Shown here one piece after another: positions 35,255 through 44,254 of a DNA stretch of 64,000 nt. This DNA comes from Bacillus sp. EB01 (GTDB taxonomy: Bacteria; Bacillota; Bacilli; Bacillales; Cytobacillaceae). Numbering within the stretch: the first letter of the stretch is position 1; the number at the start of each line of letters is the position of its first letter. Under the pieces are notes generated by a model. It saw nothing but the letters and a program-made list of their open reading frames with translations. It ran no database searches and had not been told where the DNA came from. Where the stretch lies: positions 1,436,011 to 1,500,010 of the forward strand of contig NZ_HG964497.1 of NCBI RefSeq assembly GCF_000613125.1, read 5' to 3'. The position numbers were made by a program, and so were the translations under genes.

Positions 35255-36583
35255 ATGAAATTATGGGGCGGGCGCTTTACAAAGCGGGCAGATCAAATTA
35301 TGGAAGAGTTCAATACATCTCTTCCTGTTGATCACAGACTTTACCATCAAGATATCACAGGAAGCATTGCTCATGTAAAAATGCTTGTAAAATGTGAATT
35401 GCTATCAGAGTCAGAAGGAATTCTGCTTATAGACGGCCTCCAATCTATTTTAAAAGATATAGAGTGTGGCGTTTTAAAAGTAGAAGGCAATTATGAAGAC
35501 ATTCACTCTTTTGTCGAGATGAATCTGACAGAAAGAATTGGCGACACCGGCAAAAAGCTGCATACAGCCAGAAGCAGAAATGACCAGGTAGCTGTCGACA
35601 TGAGGCTTTATGCCAAACAAAAGGCAGAGGAAGTGATTGCTGCCCTTCAGCAACTGATCGATTCTTTAAAAAACAAAGCAGCTGATAATAATGTCATTAT
35701 GCCTGGATATACTCATTTGCAGCGTGCCCAGGTTGTCACATTCAGCCATCACCTTGGCGCTTATGTCCAAATGTTTAGCCGCGATAAGAAAAGAATCGGC
35801 AATGCCATGGAAATATTGGATGAAAACCCACTGGGCTGCGGTGCGTTGGCGGGAACTACACATAACATAGACCGTCAAATCACGACTGAACTTTTAGGGT
35901 TTTGCAAGCCTGTCGATAATTTTCTGGACGGAGTCAGCGATCGTGATTACTTGCTGGAATTGATGTCCGGTTTCTCCATCACGATGATGCACTTAAGCAG
36001 ATTAAGTGAAGAGTTGATTCTCTGGAGCAGCCAGGAATTCCGATTCATTGAAATGGATGATGCGTACTCAACAGGCAGCAGCATTATGCCGCAGAAGAAG
36101 AACCCTGACGCTGCGGAATTGATTCGAGGAAAAACAGGAAGAGTTTACGGCTCGCTTTTCTCCTTATTGACAACCCTTAAGGGCTTGCCGCTCACATACA
36201 ACAAAGATATGCAGGAAGATAAGGAACAATTTTTCGATGCCCTTGATACCGTAATGGACTGCCTTGAAATCATGTCGAAAATGATTGATACCCTTCAGGT
36301 CAAGGAAGATAACATGAGAGCAGCTATTAAAGCAGGCTTCCTAAACGCTACCGAGGTTGCGGACTATTTGGTGGGGAAAGGAACTGCATTTAGGGATGCC
36401 CACGAAATCGTCGGAAAAATCATCATCTATTGCGAGCAGCACAAGAAAAGTATTGAAGACCTAACCGTGGATGAACTAGCCAACTTCAGCACCAGCATCT
36501 CAGATGATATTTACGAATACATCGATTATGAAAATATACTAAACAAAGGAAATAAGAAACTTTTAAAGCAAGTTACACAATAA
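35255..36583 (+). CDS. argH: Argininosuccinate lyase
   Basis: 442 residues, close to canonical length. It begins MKLWGGRFTKRADQIMEEFN as ArgH proteins do, and has HTARSRNDQVAVDMRL (about 105-120), MPGYTHLQRAQ (about 148-158) and the lyase signature GSSIMPQKKNPDAAELIRG (about 275-293). It splits argininosuccinate to arginine and fumarate. It stands alone with an NhaC antiporter and no argG, which is unusual; in most Bacillaceae argG and argH are adjacent. GAAGGAGTTGG lies before the ATG. Confidence 0.87.
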   Translation: MKLWGGRFTKRADQIMEEFNTSLPVDHRLYHQDITGSIAHVKMLVKCELLSESEGILLIDGLQSILKDIECGVLKVEGNYEDIHSFVEMNLTERIGDTGKKLHTARSRNDQVAVDMRLYAKQKAEEVIAALQQLIDSLKNKAADNNVIMPGYTHLQRAQVVTFSHHLGAYVQMFSRDKKRIGNAMEILDENPLGCGALAGTTHNIDRQITTELLGFCKPVDNFLDGVSDRDYLLELMSGFSITMMHLSRLSEELILWSSQEFRFIEMDDAYSTGSSIMPQKKNPDAAELIRGKTGRVYGSLFSLLTTLKGLPLTYNKDMQEDKEQFFDALDTVMDCLEIMSKMIDTLQVKEDNMRAAIKAGFLNATEVADYLVGKGTAFRDAHEIVGKIIIYCEQHKKSIEDLTVDELANFSTSISDDIYEYIDYENILNKGNKKLLKQVTQ

Positions 36584-36615
36584 AAGAGTCAAGCGGCGGT
36601 TCGCCAGCCGCTAAA

Positions 36616-36656
36616 AGAAAATCCTCCTTCTGTTGATACCAGAGGGAGGATTTTCT
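36616..36656. terminator. Bidirectional terminator between argH and the propeller gene
   Basis: AGAAAATCCTCC and GGAGGATTTTCT form a 12-bp perfect stem extended by TCTG/CAGA. T-rich on both outer sides; convergent genes end at 36583 and 36674. Confidence 0.88.
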
Positions 36657-36673
36657 ATGCCTAGAAGCAATAT

Positions 36674-39475
36674 CTACTTAATCTTTTTCTCTAAACTAAT
36701 ATAATCATAGTAAACAGTCCCGATTTGAAAGCTTGTAGTATACGCTATTACTCTCGCATATTTTGCATTTTCAGGAGCGATTCCCTTCGCTTGGACCTCT
36801 TCCCATTGTCCCAGCATGACCTTGAAATGATATGGATGCTCTGATACCTGACGATGATTCTCATCAAAATAGCGGAGCAATATACTGCCTTCGCCTTCCT
36901 CTACAAATACATTTGCGGACATCGTATATTCCTGCCCTGGCTGAATTGTAATTTCATCACTCATCAGCGCAACAGAGCCGTTTCTTACTTTATCAACAAT
37001 TTTCAAGCTGTGGCTGCCGCTTAGACTTTGCTGATTTGAGATTTCATAGTAGTTATTGTCTGTAACTGCAAACATGGAACGCCATCCAGCAAGTTGCCCA
37101 CTAACAACCGGCTCCTCAAAGCTTGGATTAACGACAGGCAAAGCTTCAGTTGGCGGTTCGCCTTCAGATGATAAAATGCTGATCATTTTTTCGGCTTTCG
37201 TATTAAACACGTTCTTGGCAGTATCGGAAATATACTGTGCCATATCCGGATTGTTTAAATGCTTCACGAAATTCCCCATATGTTTAATTGCCTGTTCTTT
37301 ATTCCCCTTAAGTAAATGATCTTCCGTTTGGTTTAATGCATTTGTCAGCTGAACTGCAAGAGGATGGCCTAATACACCGGAATTCTGATAGTTGCCAATC
37401 AGTGAGTGAAGACCTTCATAACTCGTAACCTCAATTTTGTTCAAGTATGTTCGGTTGGAACCTAAAATATAATAAATATTTCCGTCCTCGCCAAAGGTGA
37501 AGTGGTGGGCCGAATTTGTAACAAGCTTGCTTACTAAAGTCTCAGGATGAATCATCGTTAAGTTCTCATCAAAATTTGCAAATAGCATTCCGTTTGACCA
37601 CTTTAAATCGATTGGCTGCCAAGGGCTATAAAATAGCACTCCATCCGGGTAAATCTTTTTGCTTTTTACAACCTCTAATGTTTCAGGGTTTAACGCAAAA
37701 ATCATGTTGTCTGCTGCGCCCCATAATAATCCGTCAGGACCGAATGACAGTTCACCTATGGTATGCGGATTGTTAAGGCCTGGAATTTCAACAGTCGTTT
37801 CCTTAAGCTTTTGTTCGTTTTCAACGTCCCAAACGAAAACTTTAGCCTCTTGTGCTGTAGGGTCAATACCAAGGCCCCCGTTTATTGTTGTCGATCCGTA
37901 TACAAGACCGTCTTTATACGTAAGACTCACAACGCTATGATCTTGAACAACATTCCTATAAACCTTATACTTTTCTCCTTCAGCTGCCGGGTCATAAATG
38001 GTCAGGGCACCGCCAAGTTCTCCATAGAACGGTACACTGCCGATGAACGCTTTACCATCAGCCGCATGGATATCAATGATTCTGTTCTGGTTATCACCTA
38101 ATACAAACAAGTCCCTTGGGTTCGAAGCGGATGCTTCCTTCGTTGTATCATACTCAACAATTTTTCCTTCAGGATAAACGCCTACGAGCACTTTGTCACC
38201 AAGAGTTGCCATGCTATCCCCCTGGCCAAGTGCAAACGACCTTGTAGAACCATCACCTGGATCGTAAATAGCTCCTCTCGATGTTTGGACACCGCTCATG
38301 TATAAGTTGCCATCAGGACCGGCTTCAACTCTGGCCATTGTAGCAGCTGTACCTCTTACAACAGATGGCCGCTCAACCACCTTTTTTGTTTCAATGTTAA
38401 AAATATAAATGGAACCGCTGAAATTCACTGTTACAAGACTTTTTCCAGGAAGAGCGGGATCATCGAATTCAACCCAATCCACTCCTCTAAAACCACTGCC
38501 GTACTTCATACCGCTATCATGAATCTCTAACGTTTCCAGATTAATATATTTTAGTGCATTGCCCCCTAAATCCATATAATAGACATTTCCATTCAGTGAC
38601 TCTTCCTCCACGTGAAGTCCCCTGACCTTCGGAATGACAACATCCAGCCATTCTTCTGTCACAGTGTCATAGATATATCCGTTCGAAGAAAGCTCATAGC
38701 GGATAAACAGATACCGGTTGTCTACTCTATTCATATCATAAACATGCCCCGGTTCATTTAACGAAGCTGCAATTTCCGTTTTTTCACCAGTGGCGATGTT
38801 GTATTTCACGATTTTGCTGTGGCCAGTTCCTGCATAAATATTTCCATCAATATAAGCCAATGACCGGATATGCTCCTGCGTAATTTCGGGATTCATCTGG
38901 CCAAAATCTGTTACCTTATTCGCATCCGGATTATATTGAAATACCTTCCCGCTTGGGTATGTTCCGACATATACGTTTCCATCCGGATCAGAAGTAATTG
39001 AAAATGGATCTGATTGGCCGGCAAATGTTGTTACGACCGAAGCCTGCTTCGTAACAGGGGAGTATTTCCAAAGTTTTGCTCCTCCACCACTTGTCGCGAT
39101 ATACAAATCGCCATCAACGGTTACCTCATGGGCCCATGTATTTTCAGAATTGGTTAAGTCGATTACTCGCAATAGCTTGTTCGTATCTAAATCAACCACA
39201 TTCAGCTTGGCTGGGGTTCCTCTCGTCGTCGTAAACATGACGTTTTTGCCATCTTCCTTCCCGACGGTCCCATTAAAAATACTTACGGTTGAATTGAGCG
39301 GAGTTAACAGTTTTTCGGGTTCACCAAAATACGTTTTAGTCAATTCTTCCGGAACACTGTTGGTTTCTGCAGAAGCATGTCCTGGAGTGTGAAACGAAGC
39401 AGAAAATATGATGGCAATGGCTGCGGCTACAGCAAACAATTTGGTGATTAATTTGTTGATCTTCAATATGTCCAC
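36674..39475 (-). CDS. Large secreted beta-propeller protein with C-terminal carbohydrate-binding-like domain
   Basis: 933 residues. A signal peptide (KLFAVAAAIAIIFSASFHTPGHASA) is followed by some twelve repeats of about 45-55 residues (DGNVYVGTYPSGKVFQYNPD, DGNLYMSGVQTSRGAIYDPG and similar) that form one or two propellers. A helical linker (about 705-775) precedes a CBM4/9-like jelly-roll domain (about 785-930, VNPSFEEPVVSGQLAGWRS). No known catalytic motif is visible. The 773-residue protein at 47884 is a paralogue. Flanking cre box and neighbouring sugar importer suggest glycan binding or degradation outside the cell; the exact activity is unknown. Confidence 0.82.
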   Translation of the reverse strand: MDILKINKLITKLFAVAAAIAIIFSASFHTPGHASAETNSVPEELTKTYFGEPEKLLTPLNSTVSIFNGTVGKEDGKNVMFTTTRGTPAKLNVVDLDTNKLLRVIDLTNSENTWAHEVTVDGDLYIATSGGGAKLWKYSPVTKQASVVTTFAGQSDPFSITSDPDGNVYVGTYPSGKVFQYNPDANKVTDFGQMNPEITQEHIRSLAYIDGNIYAGTGHSKIVKYNIATGEKTEIAASLNEPGHVYDMNRVDNRYLFIRYELSSNGYIYDTVTEEWLDVVIPKVRGLHVEEESLNGNVYYMDLGGNALKYINLETLEIHDSGMKYGSGFRGVDWVEFDDPALPGKSLVTVNFSGSIYIFNIETKKVVERPSVVRGTAATMARVEAGPDGNLYMSGVQTSRGAIYDPGDGSTRSFALGQGDSMATLGDKVLVGVYPEGKIVEYDTTKEASASNPRDLFVLGDNQNRIIDIHAADGKAFIGSVPFYGELGGALTIYDPAAEGEKYKVYRNVVQDHSVVSLTYKDGLVYGSTTINGGLGIDPTAQEAKVFVWDVENEQKLKETTVEIPGLNNPHTIGELSFGPDGLLWGAADNMIFALNPETLEVVKSKKIYPDGVLFYSPWQPIDLKWSNGMLFANFDENLTMIHPETLVSKLVTNSAHHFTFGEDGNIYYILGSNRTYLNKIEVTSYEGLHSLIGNYQNSGVLGHPLAVQLTNALNQTEDHLLKGNKEQAIKHMGNFVKHLNNPDMAQYISDTAKNVFNTKAEKMISILSSEGEPPTEALPVVNPSFEEPVVSGQLAGWRSMFAVTDNNYYEISNQQSLSGSHSLKIVDKVRNGSVALMSDEITIQPGQEYTMSANVFVEEGEGSILLRYFDENHRQVSEHPYHFKVMLGQWEEVQAKGIAPENAKYARVIAYTTSFQIGTVYYDYISLEKKIK

Positions 39476-39495
39476 CTCACTTTAATTTTTTACAC

Positions 39496-39509
39496 GGTAA
39501 GCGCTTTCA
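39496..39509. promoter_or_regulatory. cre box upstream of the large propeller gene
   Basis: GGTAAGCGCTTTCA is a cre match with one deviating base at the first position, 20 bases before the start codon. Confidence 0.65.
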
Positions 39510-39941
39510 AATAATACAGGGTCCCTCCTTCCCATAAAAAAAGAACCATCAAAAAAGGTGTTAAATTTTTGATAGTTCATCTTCATTATGTTAATTTTGG
39601 TTTTCACACGTTTAAAAGACAAGTCTATTAAACGTCTTTAATATTTTCTATGTGTTGGGAAATTTTTTTGTGCTTTAAAAACCAGTTTAATTTGCGGTGG
39701 TTCATTATTACTATTATTATAGTTAATCTCGATGTACAACACATCAAAAAATCAGCATCCACTATATTTCGTCAATATTAAGACATTCTATTTATTTCGC
39801 GGAAATCAATAGACTTGTTTAACCACAGCCAAAAATCAAATAAAAATGATAATATAGACCTTAATTGGAACAAGCGGCAGTTGCTGTTGGATCCCTTTCT
39901 ATCGGAGATTATAAAAGTATTAAATACCAGGAGGTTTTATC
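39510..39941. other. Promoter region of the propeller gene; hairpin at 39545-39580
   Basis: GAACCATCAAAAA and TTTTTGATAGTTC form a stem with one mismatch near 39546-39580. The rest is AT-rich without a gene until the small membrane-protein gene at 39942. Confidence 0.45.
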
Positions 39942-40097
39942 TTGAAAAAGATTCACTATAACAACCCAAAGGTTGCAAGCTATCTATTAATCGGTAGTAT
40001 ATTCTTTATCTTAGGGTTTTCTAAGGGCCTTACCTTCTTTTTATTAGGAGCCATTTTAATTCTTAATGGTATCAGAGAAAATAAAAAGCTTTCTTAA
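39942..40097 (+). CDS. Small membrane protein (51 aa)
   Basis: A TTG start follows AGGAGG at ideal spacing. The 51-residue product has a basic N-terminus (MKKIHYNNPK), a hydrophobic stretch covering about residues 12-42 that could be one or two helices with a short K-containing turn, and a charged tail (RENKKLS). I do not know the family. Strong ribosome site and protein character argue that it is real although short. Confidence 0.7.
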   Translation: MKKIHYNNPKVASYLLIGSIFFILGFSKGLTFFLLGAILILNGIRENKKLS

Positions 40098-40120
40098 TAG
40101 TTTGGACCTCAAAAAATGCG

Positions 40121-40143
40121 AAAAAGGAAGCACGAGAGCTTCC
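40121..40143 (-). terminator. Terminator of the first esterase gene
   Basis: GGAAGC/GCTTCC stem; on the minus strand it is followed by TTTTTC. About 100 bases downstream of the AXE1-type gene stop. Confidence 0.6.
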
Positions 40144-40159
40144 CCAGCCTTCCTACGAA

Positions 40160-40240
40160 TTAATTCTAACAGTTTTGATATTAATTCGGCGGTTTTGAAA
40201 TTAATTCGGCGATTTTAAAATTAATTCGTCGGTTTTGAAT
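40160..40240. repeat. TTAATTC word cluster at 20-21 bp spacing
   Basis: TTAATTC begins at 40160, 40181, 40201 and 40221, in the later copies followed by GGCGGTTTTGAAA-like sequence. No coding capacity. Confidence 0.7.
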
Positions 40241-40245
40241 TTTAC

Positions 40246-41199
40246 TCAAAGGTTTTCATTCACAAAGGTAAGCGTGTCATCAAGATGAACCGTTAAACTT
40301 GGTGCGTTATGCCCTGAAAAAGGGTTAATGACCATGCTCTTGTCTGCTTGAATGTGGTTGTATACTCCGTATATCGTTTGCGGAGGACAAACCGGATCCT
40401 TTAGAGCGGCTGAAACCCGAATCCTGCTTTTAATCATTGAGGCGAAATTCAGATTATCAAAGTAAGATAGATTGTCGAATATGTGCTGTATCTTTTCTGG
40501 ATACGCTGCTAAATACTTTTCCAGGCTAACGAGTGATCCTTCGAGTTTTTGCTGAATGGCCAGCTCAATATTGCACATATTCGGAACATCCGCGATAACC
40601 AGCTTGGGCCGTTGGTCTAAAGCTGCTACCGCTAAGGCTATTCCGCCGCCCATGCTTGCCCCGTAAATACAAATACGGCTTTTATCGATTTCCGGCCGTG
40701 AAAAAATAAAATCGATTGCACGCTTATTATCTATATACACCTTTCGATAGTAATACTCGTATTTATCTAAAATACCATGCAATATCCATGTTCCATTGGT
40801 CCCTGTCGTATAGCCCGAAATATCCCCGCTAGCCCCGTGCCCTCTCGTATCAATGGCCAGAACCGCGTACCCCTGGATAACCCATTTTATATAATTCGAG
40901 ATAGACCCTTTGTCACTACCATAACCGTGATAACAAATGACACAAGGCACCTGATCCCCACTTAGTTCCTTTGGCAGAATATAATATCCGTATATCGGAT
41001 TTCCCCCAAACCCTTGGTAGGAAACAGCATAGGCTCTTATCTGCTTAATTGGATAGTCGACTTCCTCCAGAACACTATTTAATGGAATTTCAGCAGCTTC
41101 TTTTAGACTATCCTCCCAAAAAGAATGAAAATCCTCCTTTTTGGTTAAAGGAGGCAAATAGGTTTCAAACTCTTTCAATTGGTTTTCAAACAATAGCAA
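40246..41199 (-). CDS. AXE1-family carbohydrate/cephalosporin esterase, copy 1
   Basis: About 317 residues of the acetyl-xylan esterase (AXE1) alpha/beta-hydrolase family. YHGYGSDKGS is the oxyanion loop, GHGASGDISGY follows, and the nucleophile elbow is GASMGGG. DPVCPPQT carries the Asp and FSGHNAP the His. These enzymes remove acetyl groups from sugars inside the cell or from cephalosporin C. No signal peptide. The start is TTG 41199 after GGGAGG (7 bases); the longer frame from 41214 begins inside this ribosome site. Related in type to the gene at 41593. Confidence 0.83.
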   Translation of the reverse strand: MLLFENQLKEFETYLPPLTKKEDFHSFWEDSLKEAAEIPLNSVLEEVDYPIKQIRAYAVSYQGFGGNPIYGYYILPKELSGDQVPCVICYHGYGSDKGSISNYIKWVIQGYAVLAIDTRGHGASGDISGYTTGTNGTWILHGILDKYEYYYRKVYIDNKRAIDFIFSRPEIDKSRICIYGASMGGGIALAVAALDQRPKLVIADVPNMCNIELAIQQKLEGSLVSLEKYLAAYPEKIQHIFDNLSYFDNLNFASMIKSRIRVSAALKDPVCPPQTIYGVYNHIQADKSMVINPFSGHNAPSLTVHLDDTLTFVNENL

Positions 41200-41322
41200 A
41201 CTAATTCCTCCCAACAGGTAAACGGACCCCGCCTAACATACAAACAGACATACCGTAGGATATATATGTTGTCCATAAAAAGGCCTATTCAAAGTGGGTG
41301 GTTGCGGCGGGGGCTGTGGTTT

Positions 41323-41390
41323 GACCGATAAGTTATTTTTTGGACCGATAAAAATTTTACTAGACCGATAAACCGGAAAATCATTCGATA
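41323..41390. repeat. GACCGATA word cluster at exactly 20 bp spacing
   Basis: GACCGATA at 41323, 41343 and 41363, and a weaker TTCGATA at 41384, occupy equivalent positions of a 20-base period. Non-coding. Confidence 0.7.
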
Positions 41391-41592
41391 AAAAGAACGA
41401 ACAGGACCCAAATATGTCGATTTGGTAAAAAATGTAACAAGAGCTTGAATTGCCTTATCTTCAACATGTTGGAAAAAAGGTTTTAACGTTATCTCGCTGG
41501 TAATATCCGAATAAGCGTATCTTTATAATTAAGCCCTGGCCACGAAACCGCTCGTTAAGAAAAGGAAACGACAATTAGCCCCCCCCTTTATC

Positions 41593-42567
41593 CTATTTGC
41601 CGAAAATCTGCTCGTAGATGAAGGCGACTTTCTTTTCTTCGTGGAATGGGTTGTGTTCATGGATATATTGTGGATATGCGACAATGGTTTTGGTTTGGCT
41701 CGCTATATGGTTAAACGCTGCATAAGCAGATGATGGCGGTGTAGTTGAATCTTCCAGGCCGATTCCGATTAATACCGGCACGAAAATACCCGGGCAAAAA
41801 TGCAAAGCATCGACATAACCAAGCGTGTCCAGAGCAGCTGACTTCATGCTGTTGTCCGGATTATGGAATTTTAAAAAGTTGATGATTTCCATATATGGGC
41901 CAGTTAACGCGATCTCAAGTGCTCGTTCAAAATGAGTCAAAAATGGCCAATCACAAGCAACAAACTCAACGTTCTCCTCCAGGCCTGCTGCAACAAGGGC
42001 AAGTCCTCCTCCCTGGGAAGCACCATTGATCCCAAAGACTGTCGGCTTTACAGGCGAGCCATCCTTAACCCATTCCATTTGCGCAATGATGTCACGGTAA
42101 ACATTTGTATAATAGTAGTTTTCTTTTTCAAAAATACCAAGCGTCATCCATCCAGTGATTCTGCTGCCATTCGGGTAGCGTGCGTAATCCGGTGATTCAC
42201 CTTGTCCCCTTACATCAAATGCAATTACGGTTATCCCCTGGAGGACATATTTTAAGTATTCCGATGGCAAGCCCCTGCTCCCCGTATAGCCATGAAAACA
42301 TAACAAGACCGGCCCTTCCCCAACACCCTTTGGCCGAATTAGATTTCCCTTTATTGGGGTTCCATCCCAGCTATGAAGCGTTAAGTCAGCAACTTCGACC
42401 GCAGGCAGCGGGTAATCAGTCCACTGAACATCGACACGAAAGCTGGACCGTTTAATCAGCTCTTTCTCGGCTTCCCAAAATTGATCAAAATCAGCCGGTT
42501 TATTCACCAACTTGGGTGTATAAGAACGCAGCTGTTCTAAAGAAAAATCTCCTACATTTCTCCCCAT
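41593..42567 (-). CDS. AXE1-family carbohydrate esterase, copy 2
   Basis: 324 residues: FHGYTGSRG oxyanion loop, RGQGESPDYARYP, nucleophile elbow NGASQGGGLAL, GLEDSTTPP with the acid, HEHNPF with the His. This is a second acetyl esterase of the AXE1 family, similar in length but clearly diverged from copy 1. It is the last gene of the nanE-importer-RpiR operon, 16 bases after the regulator, so it likely removes O-acetyl groups from the imported (sialic-acid-like or acetylated) sugar. Confidence 0.85.
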   Translation of the reverse strand: MGRNVGDFSLEQLRSYTPKLVNKPADFDQFWEAEKELIKRSSFRVDVQWTDYPLPAVEVADLTLHSWDGTPIKGNLIRPKGVGEGPVLLCFHGYTGSRGLPSEYLKYVLQGITVIAFDVRGQGESPDYARYPNGSRITGWMTLGIFEKENYYYTNVYRDIIAQMEWVKDGSPVKPTVFGINGASQGGGLALVAAGLEENVEFVACDWPFLTHFERALEIALTGPYMEIINFLKFHNPDNSMKSAALDTLGYVDALHFCPGIFVPVLIGIGLEDSTTPPSSAYAAFNHIASQTKTIVAYPQYIHEHNPFHEEKKVAFIYEQIFGK

Positions 42568-42583
42568 CCAAAAAGCACCATCC

Positions 42584-43402
42584 TTAATACATCTTATCTG
42601 ATACAGCTTTTGCAGTAACTTTACGTACGGTTTGTGCCATGTCTTCTCTTTTGTTCATAATTGTTGAATGCAGGATGTCAATTACAGATAATTGAGCGAT
42701 TTGCGAGACGATTGAGCTTCCTTCGAGCGGGCCTTCTTTTGATGACGTTAACAGGACAATATCCGCTAATTTTGTGATTGGCGATTTTCGATTGCTGGTA
42801 ATACAAATGATTTTTGCTCCAGCCTTTTTGGCAATTTCGAGGTTACGGATTGTATCTTTTGTACTTCCCGAAACAGAAATCCCAATCGCACAGTCATCCT
42901 CATCTAACAATGAGGCGCTTATCGCTTGAAAATGGCTATCCTGCTTGGCGTCGCAAGTAATTCCGATTCGTGTAAAAACATTGACTGCTTGCAGAGCGGT
43001 TAAACTTGACGATCCGACCCCAAAAAAGAAGTTGTTTTTCGAGAAAAGCATGATTTGGACTGCTTTTTCGACCTGCTCTTCATCCAGCAGCTGCCTGCTT
43101 TCCTCGAGAATTTTCAAATGCCTCGCTGCTGTCTTGCTAATAATCGACTGCTCGCTTTCTACTGGTGCCGCCATCATAACAGTTTCCTGTGCGAGCGCCA
43201 GTTTAAAATCCTGAAAACCTGTAAAGCCAATCTTTCTGCACAACCGCAAAACCGTTGTTTCCCCGACATCAGCTTTATCGGCCAATTCGGTTACCGAACA
43301 ATAGATAATATCATTAAGATTGCCTACTATATAATCGGCTGCCTTTTTCTCGGTTTTTGTTAAGCTATTATAGTAGCTTTTGATTTTTAAAGTGGTAGAC
43401 AT
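42584..43402 (-). CDS. RpiR/MurR-family transcriptional regulator
   Basis: 272 residues. An N-terminal HTH_6 domain (about 1-75, LTKTEKKAADYIVGN and VTELADKADVGETTVLRLCRKIGF) is followed by a SIS sugar-phosphate domain (about 110-240, FGVGSSSLTALQAV and ISVSGSTKDTIRNLEIAKKAGA). This family senses phosphosugars such as MurNAc-6-P or ManNAc-6-P. ATG 43402 follows AAGGATGG; an ATG at 43423 abuts the permease stop and lacks a ribosome site. It most likely controls this importer-nanE operon. Confidence 0.87.
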   Translation of the reverse strand: MSTTLKIKSYYNSLTKTEKKAADYIVGNLNDIIYCSVTELADKADVGETTVLRLCRKIGFTGFQDFKLALAQETVMMAAPVESEQSIISKTAARHLKILEESRQLLDEEQVEKAVQIMLFSKNNFFFGVGSSSLTALQAVNVFTRIGITCDAKQDSHFQAISASLLDEDDCAIGISVSGSTKDTIRNLEIAKKAGAKIICITSNRKSPITKLADIVLLTSSKEGPLEGSSIVSQIAQLSVIDILHSTIMNKREDMAQTVRKVTAKAVSDKMY

Positions 43403-43423
43403 CTTCGTCCATCCTTCGTTCAT

Positions 43424-44254
43424 TTATTCTTTAACGGCCCCGGCAGTAGACCCTTCAATCAGCCGCCTTTGGAAAAGCAAATAAAACAGCGTTACCGGAA
43501 TGAATGATAATACAAGCCCGGCATAAAGGGCACCCCAGTCGGTATGGTATTGCTGAACCATCATGATGTTGGCAAGCTTTACCGGCAATGTCTTTAATTC
43601 ATCGTCGGTAATTAAAATCAGCGCCAGGATGTATTCATTCCAGATTCCGACAAAATTAAATATTGCCGCGGAAATAAGGCCTGGCTTTGCCAAAGGAAAC
43701 ATGACCATCCAAAACACCTTGAAAGGCCCGCAGCCGTCAATAATAGCTGCTTCCTCCAAAGAATCGGGAATTTGATTAAAAAAAGCAATCAACATAAATA
43801 TTGTAAACGATAATGAATAGGCAATATACACCAAAATCAAGCCAGGGAGGCTATTGACAAGCCCAAGGTCATTCATCAATAAAAACAGCGGAGCCATTGC
43901 CAAAAACGTTGGCAGCATCAATCCCATTAAAAATGTATTTTGAACCGCTATCCGGAAACGGAATTTTTTCCTGCTCAATACATAAGCTGCCATCGCGGAA
44001 ATGATGACAATCAAGGTTACTGTTATGAGTGTAACAATAACGCTATTAATAAATCCAATTCCCAATCCAGCTTCATTCCAAGCGTTCAGGTAATTTTCAA
44101 ACGTTATTTTTTCCGGAAAAGATAATGGTTTTAATAAAATATCTGCAGATGATTTGACTGAGTTCACAAAAACCCAAATGACCGGGATGATGATTAATAA
44201 TGATAAAAGAATCAGGAATACATGGCTGCCAATGTTTCGAAAAATTTTACTCAT
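43424..44254 (-). CDS. Carbohydrate ABC transporter permease (MalG type)
   Basis: 276 residues, six helices, with the EAA loop LEEAAIIDGCGPFKVFWMVMFPLAKPGL (about 174-200) typical of MalG-like CUT1 permeases. It adjoins the other permease gene (one base apart). Function: sugar uptake with the binding protein at 45197. No ATPase is encoded in the operon; such CUT1 systems often borrow a shared MsmX-type ATPase. Confidence 0.9.
   Translation of the reverse strand: MSKIFRNIGSHVFLILLSLLIIIPVIWVFVNSVKSSADILLKPLSFPEKITFENYLNAWNEAGLGIGFINSVIVTLITVTLIVIISAMAAYVLSRKKFRFRIAVQNTFLMGLMLPTFLAMAPLFLLMNDLGLVNSLPGLILVYIAYSLSFTIFMLIAFFNQIPDSLEEAAIIDGCGPFKVFWMVMFPLAKPGLISAAIFNFVGIWNEYILALILITDDELKTLPVKLANIMMVQQYHTDWGALYAGLVLSFIPVTLFYLLFQRRLIEGSTAGAVKE

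Noticed and set aside
36640-36680. Shared mobile element with 28060-28098
   Set aside because: The similarity after both hairpins is short (about 25 bases) and is explained by decay of a duplicated propeller-gene 3' region; no ends or target duplication are visible.
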